Source: DASRHT01 sp035293765
GTDB lineage: Bacteria; Chloroflexota; Ktedonobacteria; Ktedonobacterales; Ktedonobacteraceae
Direction of reading: 5' to 3'
Length of the DNA: 39,982 nt
Assembly (NCBI GenBank): GCA_035293765.1
Contig: DATGMF010000095.1
Span: 1 to 39,982, forward strand
Each line of letters opens with the position of its first letter. The stretch's first letter is position 1. A program made the position numbers and the translations under genes. Below the pieces are notes generated by a model. The model did no database searches. It was not told where the DNA came from and saw only the letters and a program-made list of their open reading frames with translations. Shown one piece after another: positions 33,811-39,982 of the stretch.

Positions 33811-35112
33811 GTGTATCAGTCTCTCCTTACTAGTATTATGCAGCGTACTGCTCGTATTGGCGTGATAGGTCTCGGTTATGTCGGGTTGCAACTTGCGGTT
33901 GAATGGGCCAAAACAGGTTTTCTTGTAACGGGCATTGATATCGAACCTGAGCGTGTGGCTATGTGCCAGGGTGGGACTTCCTGGATAGCCGATGTGCCTT
34001 CGGCTATTCTTGCCTCGCTCGTACAAGAGGGCCGCATAACTGCAACTGCTGATATGTCGGCTCTCGCCGAACTGGCGGTGGTCGTTATCTGCGTTCCCAC
34101 TCCCCTTAATAAGACACGAGAGCCTGACATTAGCGCCGTTCTGCAGGCTACAGAAGCTATTATGACCTACCTGCATCCTGGTCAACTCGTGATCCTTGAA
34201 AGTACGACCTATCCTGGCACAACTGATGAGGTTGTACTACCATATTTGCAACAAGCAGGCTTAACTATTGGGAAGGATTTTTTCCTGGCCTTTTCTCCCG
34301 AACGTATTGATCCTGGTAATAATCACTATCGCCTTTGTAACACGCCAAAGGTCGTTGCAGGAATTACTCCGGTTTGTCTGGAGATAGCTGTGGCATTGTA
34401 TAAGACGATTGTGACCACGGTTGTGCCTGTCAGTTCGACTCGGGCCGCGGAGCTTACCAAATTGCTGGAAAATACCTTCCGAGCTGTCAATATCGGCTTG
34501 GTTAACGAGTTGGCGATTGTGGCTAATCTCCTCGCTGTTGATATATGGGAAGTGGTTGCTGCTGCCGGAACAAAGCCCTTTGGCTTCATGCCCTTTTACC
34601 CAGGACCAGGGATAGGGGGGCATTGCATCCCTATTGATCCGCAATATCTCGCCTGGAAACTTCGTACTCTCAGCTATAGAAGTCGCTTCATTGAGGTGGC
34701 AAGTGAGATCAACGGGCAGATGCCTCGCTATGTCGTTGAGCGCATTATCGATGCTATGAACGAAGCCGGGAAATGCCTTAAGGGGTCCCACATTCTTATA
34801 GTGGGGGTAACTTACAAGCGAGATGTTGCTGATCTACGAGAATCTCCGGCGATTGATATTATCGAGTTATTATATGAACGCAAAGCACTGATCGACTATG
34901 CTGATCCTTACATTCCCGAGCTAACACTTGCAAGTGCAACTTTGACCGCTGTACCGCTGGATGAGCAGCATCTGCGTGGCGCTGATTGCGTCGTTATCGT
35001 GACGAATCATAGTGCCTTTGATTATCTTCAGATTGCCAATACAGCCTTACTGGTGGTTGATACACGGAATGCAACCGCTGGCGTAGTGGGAGAGCACATC
35101 TGGCGGCTCTGA
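33811..35112 (+). CDS. Nucleotide-sugar dehydrogenase (UDP-Glc/GDP-Man DH family, WbpA-like)
   Basis: The 433-aa product shows the NAD motif VIGLGYVGLQLA, FSPERIDPGN, the helix with LTKLLENTFRAVNIGLVNEL and the catalytic Cys272 in GIGGHCIPIDPQYLAWK, plus the C-terminal GVTYKRDVADLRESPA. These match UDP-GlcNAc/UDP-ManNAc 6-dehydrogenases (WbpA/TviB type). AAAAGGA is 7 bases before GTG 33811, which I chose; ATG 33838 is the alternative. It is the last gene of the sugar operon, whose first gene is another member of the same family. Two C6 oxidations, or oxidation of two different sugars, are implied. It is convergent with the monooxygenase, with a 22-base gap. Confidence 0.92.
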   Translation: MYQSLLTSIMQRTARIGVIGLGYVGLQLAVEWAKTGFLVTGIDIEPERVAMCQGGTSWIADVPSAILASLVQEGRITATADMSALAELAVVVICVPTPLNKTREPDISAVLQATEAIMTYLHPGQLVILESTTYPGTTDEVVLPYLQQAGLTIGKDFFLAFSPERIDPGNNHYRLCNTPKVVAGITPVCLEIAVALYKTIVTTVVPVSSTRAAELTKLLENTFRAVNIGLVNELAIVANLLAVDIWEVVAAAGTKPFGFMPFYPGPGIGGHCIPIDPQYLAWKLRTLSYRSRFIEVASEINGQMPRYVVERIIDAMNEAGKCLKGSHILIVGVTYKRDVADLRESPAIDIIELLYERKALIDYADPYIPELTLASATLTAVPLDEQHLRGADCVVIVTNHSAFDYLQIANTALLVVDTRNATAGVVGEHIWRL

Positions 35113-35134
35113 TAGGTGCAACTCTGTTTTGGAT

Positions 35135-36181
35135 CTAGCTCCGAGGAGCATCTGAGCCGTTTACCGATGGAGTTCCAATTTTTTGGAAAACTTTATCGGT
35201 GTGGTCGAACTCTTCACGAGTTAATGGACCGTCAACAAGGATATCCTGTGTTCCTAATGCAAGGTAGCGTCCCAGGTATGCCGCAACCTGATCGTAACTA
35301 CCTACAAGATAGGGGCAATTCGCGTTCCCACTATGATACGCCCCTAGCCAGAAAACCTCATCATAGACTTCCCTCTCGCTTGCTAGATGCGCCAGATCTT
35401 TGGTCCACTGAGATTCCGAGTTTTTCTGCATCATGGTTCTGATCCGGCCTTTGCGGGATGGCGGGAAACGCTGCCATGCCTCGGTCCAGGCTGCCTCGGC
35501 GCTAGGTCTGGCAATAATCCCTAGCCGGATTCCTATGCTGACCCGTGCTGTTTTGATCTGATCTACCTGGTGCTGTTTAAATAGATCGGTCGGCTGAGGA
35601 TGGGTGACTACGACATCGGCCACATCGAGAGCTACTTGTATCCCTGCGGGAGAAGAGCCTGCAATAAAAATACGTGGCAACATATCGGCAGCAATGCCAG
35701 GCTTCAGACGAAGATCTTTCACAGTATAGTATTTCCCTCGATAGGTCACGTTTTCTCCCATGCAGAGAAAACGAATGATTTCAATATACTCACGCATTCT
35801 CTCATAGCGCTCGTCGTGGCCTACTGTGTCTCCAATGGCTTCCAACTCCGTTCTAGCGGCACCTGCTACGATATTTAAGGAGACGGGACGGCCAAATAAA
35901 TAAGCAAAACTTTCGATCATTTTGGCTACAGTTAAAGGTGGCATCGATGCGGGCTGCAAGGCGATCAGGGGAATATGATGCGCCGTTTGCTGGATGATGG
36001 TCGAGGCTAAAATCCAGGGGGTGATTACCTGATGGTTATAGTGAATGAGAGAGCCAGTATAGTGATACTCGTCTGCAAGACGAGCCATTTCTATCACAGC
36101 TTTGAGATACTCATCCCGATAGGTATATCTAAAGCGGTCTATCCCAGGAATTAAACCATACAAACGAAATGGATAACTCAT
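35135..36181 (-). CDS. SsuD-like LLM-class flavin-dependent monooxygenase
   Basis: The 348-aa TIM-barrel protein resembles alkanesulfonate monooxygenase SsuD: LADEYHYTGSLI near the N-terminus, LIALQPASMPPLTVAKM, LNIVAGAARTELEAIGD...DERYERMREYIEIIRFL, RIFIAGSSPAG and IGIRLGIIARPSAEAAW. Such enzymes use reduced FMN and oxygen to oxidise sulfonates, amines or carbon centres; the reductase partner is not in the window. Its ATG overlaps the stop of NRPS3 (ATGA, 36178-36181), so the two are translationally coupled. That makes a tailoring oxidation of the peptide or a precursor more likely than sulfonate use, although no sulfonate genes are nearby to test it. Confidence 0.88.
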   Translation of the reverse strand: MSYPFRLYGLIPGIDRFRYTYRDEYLKAVIEMARLADEYHYTGSLIHYNHQVITPWILASTIIQQTAHHIPLIALQPASMPPLTVAKMIESFAYLFGRPVSLNIVAGAARTELEAIGDTVGHDERYERMREYIEIIRFLCMGENVTYRGKYYTVKDLRLKPGIAADMLPRIFIAGSSPAGIQVALDVADVVVTHPQPTDLFKQHQVDQIKTARVSIGIRLGIIARPSAEAAWTEAWQRFPPSRKGRIRTMMQKNSESQWTKDLAHLASEREVYDEVFWLGAYHSGNANCPYLVGSYDQVAAYLGRYLALGTQDILVDGPLTREEFDHTDKVFQKIGTPSVNGSDAPRS

Positions 36182-39100
36182 GCTAAATCCTCCTTATCAG
36201 ATCGTATCCCTAATGCCAGTAGAGCTTGTAGCTCATCCTTCGATAGATGTTCCAGCTCTTCCATTGTTTCGCGCAACGTTTGTTCATCAGCTTGCTCAAT
36301 CTCATTTTGAATGATTATCTCAGCTAAACCTGCCACTGTAGGCTCCTCAAAGATACTACGTAGCGGTAGATCTATCTCCAGGTCGCTACGAATTTGTGAG
36401 ATAACCTGGGTAGCCGAGAGAGAATGCCCTCCCAGAGCAAAAAAGTCATCATATATCCCTATTTGTGCCAGCCCTAGAACCTGCATCCATACATCGGCCA
36501 CCATCTTTTCCACTGGATTGCGAGGAGGGATAAAAGTCTTATTACCCCTGTCAATCGCTTCATTGGGAAGAGGAAGACCCCGACTGTTGATCTTACCGGT
36601 GGTTGTTAGTGGCAAAGAATCCAGGAATATAAAGTAGGTAGGGATCATGTAATCGGGCAACTTTTGTTGTAGGAATCGCCGCAATTCGGTTGTAGAAAGG
36701 GTTTCTCCTGTGTGTAGCGCAATATATGCAACGAGTTGTTTTGTATTGGATGCATCGTTCCAGGTGATGACGAGCGATTGTCCGATAGCGGGATGCTCCA
36801 TTAAGGCTGCTTCTATTTCGCCCAGTTCAACGCGATATCCTCTGATCTTGACTTGATGGTCTGAGCGCCCCAAAAATTCAATATTTGCCGCTCGATCTGG
36901 CAGGTAACGCACCATATCTCCCGTTTTATAGAGCCGGGCCCCGGGAACGTCACTAAAGGGATTCGGGATAAATACCGCAGCCGTCAGCTCTGGACGATTC
37001 AGGTATCCCCAGGCCAGACCATCTCCTCCTATATACAACTCACCGGGGACTCCAACAGGTACTGGCTGCCAATAGGCGTCCAGGACATAAAATTGTATAT
37101 TAGCAATTGGTAAACCAATCGGCACTGCCCCTCTGATAAACTCTCCAGCAGGGAGCTGGTAGATACTACATCCCACCACTGTTTCGGTTGGCCCATATTC
37201 GTTCAATATGATTGTCTGGGGAGCGTGAAGCTGCCAGAAGTCTAGAATATCACCTCGTAGCGCCTCTGCTCCAACTACCAATGTACGTACCCAATTGGTC
37301 GCGTCACTATCAGGCGGGATCTGTTTGTTGACGACCTCAAGCTGAGAAGGGGTGATTTTGATCAAGCTAAAGCCACCTTGTGTCTGCAAGGCTGTACTTA
37401 AAGACTCTAGTGCATATGATTCTGGTAACATGATGGCGCTGGTTCCTGCTAACAATGGAGCAAACAGGCTAGGGAAGATGGCATCAGCGGCAATTGAGGA
37501 TTGTACGGGAGCGCCTCGCCCCTGAGCGGCGGTGTACGCCTCTATGCACCAGAACAGGTAATTCACGATGCCATAATGGGGGATAAGTACCCCTTTGGGT
37601 TTACCAGTTGAGCCCGATGTGTACATGACGTAGGAGAGGTTGTTCCCGTTTACCTCATGAATGACCTTTTCAGGCGATGCGCTCTCTGCTATCTTGTGCC
37701 ACTGTGTATCCAGGCAAAGTATGCGTTCACCTTTTATAGTTTCTGAAGGCATCTGCTCTGCATATGCTTGTTGTGTGAGCAGCGCCAGGGCTTGTGTGTC
37801 TTCTAGCATAAACGTTTTTCGCTCAAGTGGAAAAGCTGGATCGATTGGTACGAATGCGCCCCCAGCTTTGAGGATACCTAGCAATCCCAGGATCATCTCT
37901 AGCGAACGTGCCATACAAATGGCAACCACTTTTTCCGACTCCACACCAAGCGCCTGTAGGTAATGGGCTAACTGATTTGCACGAGTGCTTAGCTCTCGGT
38001 ATGTTAGATAGCTGCCCTCAAACGTGACCGCTATCGCATCTGGTGTGCGACTTGCTTGCTGATCAAACAAATCGTGCAAGCAAAGTTCTTTTGGATAGGC
38101 TGTCGCCGTAGCATTGCGTATGATCAATAACTCTTGCTGTTCCTCCCATGTTAACATGGGGAGAGCAGAGATACGCCGCGTGGGAGTGGAGATAAAGCTT
38201 TCTAGCAACACCCGGAAATGATTGGATAGACGCGCTATCGTTGTATCATCGAACAGGTCAGTTTTATATTCAAACGACACAATTAAGGCATCTTTTGTTT
38301 CCCTGATGATCAAGGAAAGATCGTATTTTGAGGTTGTTCTCGTGATCTCAAGAGGTTGAACAGTTATGCCGCTAAGCTCTAGTGGTATATCTGGAGTATT
38401 ATGCAGATCTAGTAACACCTGGAAGAGGGTGTTGCGGCTCAGATCGCGTTCTGGTTGAAGCTCTTCCACCAGTTTCTCAAAGGGCAAATCCTGGTGGGCG
38501 TAAGCTTCCAGTGCTACTTCTCGTACTCGGCGTAAGAGTTCTCGTAACGTCGGGTTACTAGAAAGATTTGTTCGCAACAGAAGGGTATTGATAAAACAAC
38601 CGAGGAGTCCTTCAATCTCAGGTCGGGTGCGACTAGCAATTGGCGTGCCTACCACGATATCTTCTTGTCCACTGTAGCGGAATAGTAATACCTGGAAAGC
38701 TGCCAGTAACGTCATAAATAGCGTGGCGCCTTCGCTCTGGCTTAAGGCTTTAAGGCCCTGTAACAAATCTTTTGAGAGCGTAATGGATTGAATGGCCCCT
38801 GCGAAGGTCTGAATGGCAGGATGGGGGCGATCTGTTGGTAACTGTAATACGGCAGGCGCTCCACGGAGCTGCTCTTTCCAATACGTTAAGTGTGCTTCAA
38901 GTACTTTGCCCTGTAACCATTGACGCTGCCAGCGTGCAAAGTCGGCATATTGAGCAGGCAAGGGGGGTAGGGGCGAAGGCTGACCTTGTGAAAAAGCGTT
39001 GTAGAGCGCGCTCAACTCCCGTACAAAGATGCTTCTGGACCAATCATCAAAAATGATATGATGCATACTAAGCAACAGTACAGAGGTTTCGGCTCCTAAT

Positions 39101-39982
39101 CGTAACAATGTGGCTCTAATTAATGGTCCTTTACTTAGATCAAAAGCTCTTTGCAGTTCCTCTTGCCGCAATTGCAGAAGTTCTGCTTCCTGCGTTTTTG
39201 CTGAAAGAGTTTGCAGGTCTACTATTGGTAATGACCAGCCTGTAAATGGAGCGATGATCTGGATTATGCTCTGTCCAGTGGTAGCAAAAGTTGTGCGCAA
39301 GATTTCATGACGACAGATGATTTCTCGCAAGCTTTGCTCTAATGCTGTAATGTCAAGTATTCCCTGTAGTTGTAGTGCCGATGCTATGGTATGAGCGCTA
39401 TTCTGCGGCTCAAACTGATCTAAGATCCAGAGCCGCTGCTGAGCGAAGGACAGAGGCCGAGGAGCTGTATGCGCAGATACTTCAATAGGAGGAGATAGAT
39501 GTATACCCTGTTCGGTTTGCTGAAGGTGCTCAATATAATGAGCCAAATCCACTATCGTTGGATGCTCAAACAAACTGCGTAACGGTAATTCTCTATGTAG
39601 AACCTTGCCGATTCGGGAAATGACTTGTGTGGCGAGCAGTGAATGACCCCCGAGGGTAAAAAAGTTCTCCGTGAGCCCCACTGGCTGCTCCAGCGCCAGC
39701 ACTCCCTGCCAGATCCCGCGCAGCACCTCCTCCACTCCCGTCGCCGGACGCTGCTCTGGCTGCCGCTGGACCGCCATCCCCACAGGGGACGGCAGTTGCC
39801 TCCAGTTGATCTTCCCGTTGGCGAGCCGGGGCAGCCGCTCTAGCGGCAGCAACACTCCTGGTTGCATATACCCCGGCAATCGCTCCTGCAAGCGCTGCCT
39901 CAACTCGTCCACGCTGAGCACCGCTCCCGGCCTGGCCTCCACATACGCCACCAGGCGCTGATCATCTGCCTGGGCTGCTTGC
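36178..39982 (-). CDS. NRPS3 (partial, 5' end beyond the window): ...A-T-C-A-T
   Basis: The reading frame is open to the right edge; upstream of GTG 39951 it still reads A-domain sequence (DDQRLVAYVE), so the true start lies outside. In transcription order: C-terminal part of an A domain (39982 to about 39790), T (Ser codon 39640-39642), C (about 39470-38170; HHIIFDD, His codons 39058-39063), A (about 38100-36560; YTSGSTGKPKG), T (Ser codon 36421-36423) and a helical tail (MEELEHLSKDELQALLAL). The second A domain's by-eye code D-A-P-K-V-G-E-V-G-K matches the tyrocidine Asn code at 7 of 10 positions. No thioesterase is present, so the chain must pass on, plausibly to NRPS1. The C domain has Asp instead of Gly after the motif Asp. 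The GC content jumps within the first T domain. Confidence 0.92.
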   Translation of the reverse strand, partial: QAAQADDQRLVAYVEARPGAVLSVDELRQRLQERLPGYMQPGVLLPLERLPRLANGKINWRQLPSPVGMAVQRQPEQRPATGVEEVLRGIWQGVLALEQPVGLTENFFTLGGHSLLATQVISRIGKVLHRELPLRSLFEHPTIVDLAHYIEHLQQTEQGIHLSPPIEVSAHTAPRPLSFAQQRLWILDQFEPQNSAHTIASALQLQGILDITALEQSLREIICRHEILRTTFATTGQSIIQIIAPFTGWSLPIVDLQTLSAKTQEAELLQLRQEELQRAFDLSKGPLIRATLLRLGAETSVLLLSMHHIIFDDWSRSIFVRELSALYNAFSQGQPSPLPPLPAQYADFARWQRQWLQGKVLEAHLTYWKEQLRGAPAVLQLPTDRPHPAIQTFAGAIQSITLSKDLLQGLKALSQSEGATLFMTLLAAFQVLLFRYSGQEDIVVGTPIASRTRPEIEGLLGCFINTLLLRTNLSSNPTLRELLRRVREVALEAYAHQDLPFEKLVEELQPERDLSRNTLFQVLLDLHNTPDIPLELSGITVQPLEITRTTSKYDLSLIIRETKDALIVSFEYKTDLFDDTTIARLSNHFRVLLESFISTPTRRISALPMLTWEEQQELLIIRNATATAYPKELCLHDLFDQQASRTPDAIAVTFEGSYLTYRELSTRANQLAHYLQALGVESEKVVAICMARSLEMILGLLGILKAGGAFVPIDPAFPLERKTFMLEDTQALALLTQQAYAEQMPSETIKGERILCLDTQWHKIAESASPEKVIHEVNGNNLSYVMYTSGSTGKPKGVLIPHYGIVNYLFWCIEAYTAAQGRGAPVQSSIAADAIFPSLFAPLLAGTSAIMLPESYALESLSTALQTQGGFSLIKITPSQLEVVNKQIPPDSDATNWVRTLVVGAEALRGDILDFWQLHAPQTIILNEYGPTETVVGCSIYQLPAGEFIRGAVPIGLPIANIQFYVLDAYWQPVPVGVPGELYIGGDGLAWGYLNRPELTAAVFIPNPFSDVPGARLYKTGDMVRYLPDRAANIEFLGRSDHQVKIRGYRVELGEIEAALMEHPAIGQSLVITWNDASNTKQLVAYIALHTGETLSTTELRRFLQQKLPDYMIPTYFIFLDSLPLTTTGKINSRGLPLPNEAIDRGNKTFIPPRNPVEKMVADVWMQVLGLAQIGIYDDFFALGGHSLSATQVISQIRSDLEIDLPLRSIFEEPTVAGLAEIIIQNEIEQADEQTLRETMEELEHLSKDELQALLALGIRSDKEDLA
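39640..39680 (-). other. Sharp GC breakpoint within the NRPS3 carrier domain
   Basis: Counting by hand, 39361-39660 is about 49% GC and 39661-39960 about 68%. The change falls at the conserved FFTLGGHS core of the carrier domain, without disturbing the frame. It suggests a recombination junction between modules of different origin. Confidence 0.65.

Noticed and set aside
1..39982. CRISPR arrays, tRNA or rRNA genes, phage modules
   Set aside because: No regularly spaced repeats, cloverleaf-like sequences, rRNA blocks or phage structural genes were seen on reading.

Overview
The window looks like an accessory, secondary-metabolism region of a bacterial chromosome. By eye the nearest fit is a Ktedonobacteria-type Chloroflexota: multidomain NRPSs at roughly 50% GC, an XRE/TPR-type regulator, and ISAs1-type and DUF772-type insertion sequences. 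This is inference; there is no rRNA or other marker gene in the window.

Left flank (1-4500). An XRE-type regulator with a helical repeat C-terminus (minus strand, with its own promoter and rho-independent terminator) is divergent from two consecutive Gfo/Idh/MocA-type oxidoreductases. Then come an intact insertion sequence (4507-6064, perfect 22-bp inverted repeats, CTAG at both ends) and, on the minus strand, a zinc alcohol dehydrogenase followed by two SAM methyltransferases. An internally deleted ISAs1-type element (8917-9686) with intact ends and a perfect 9-bp target duplication lies just upstream of the NRPS promoter.

Core (9704-24190, plus strand). A sigma70-like promoter precedes a two-module NRPS (C-A-T-C-A-T), a terminal module (C-A-T-TE), an NAD-dependent sugar epimerase/dehydratase, a DegT/StrS aminotransferase and a stand-alone adenylate-forming ligase. 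The first condensation domain has lost its catalytic second histidine. A clan-A glycoside hydrolase lies convergently at 24193-26067.

Sugar operon (26167-35112, plus strand). A second promoter with a flanking inverted repeat leads into nucleotide-sugar dehydrogenase, epimerase, GT4 glycosyltransferase, sugar nucleotidyltransferase, DegT/StrS aminotransferase, TIM-barrel amidohydrolase, zinc alcohol dehydrogenase and a second nucleotide-sugar dehydrogenase. Together these could build and transfer an oxidised and/or aminated sugar.

Right flank (35135-39982, minus strand). A third NRPS (partial, ...A-T-C-A-T, no thioesterase) runs in from beyond the right edge and is coupled by a 4-bp overlap to an SsuD-like flavin monooxygenase. 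GC jumps from about 49% to about 68% inside its first visible carrier domain.

Working model (inference): NRPS3 -> NRPS1 -> NRPS2 make a peptide released by the thioesterase, decorated by a dedicated amino/uronic-sugar pathway and by oxidoreductases and methyltransferases. I recognise no known compound family from it. No MbtH protein, phosphopantetheinyl transferase or exporter is visible.
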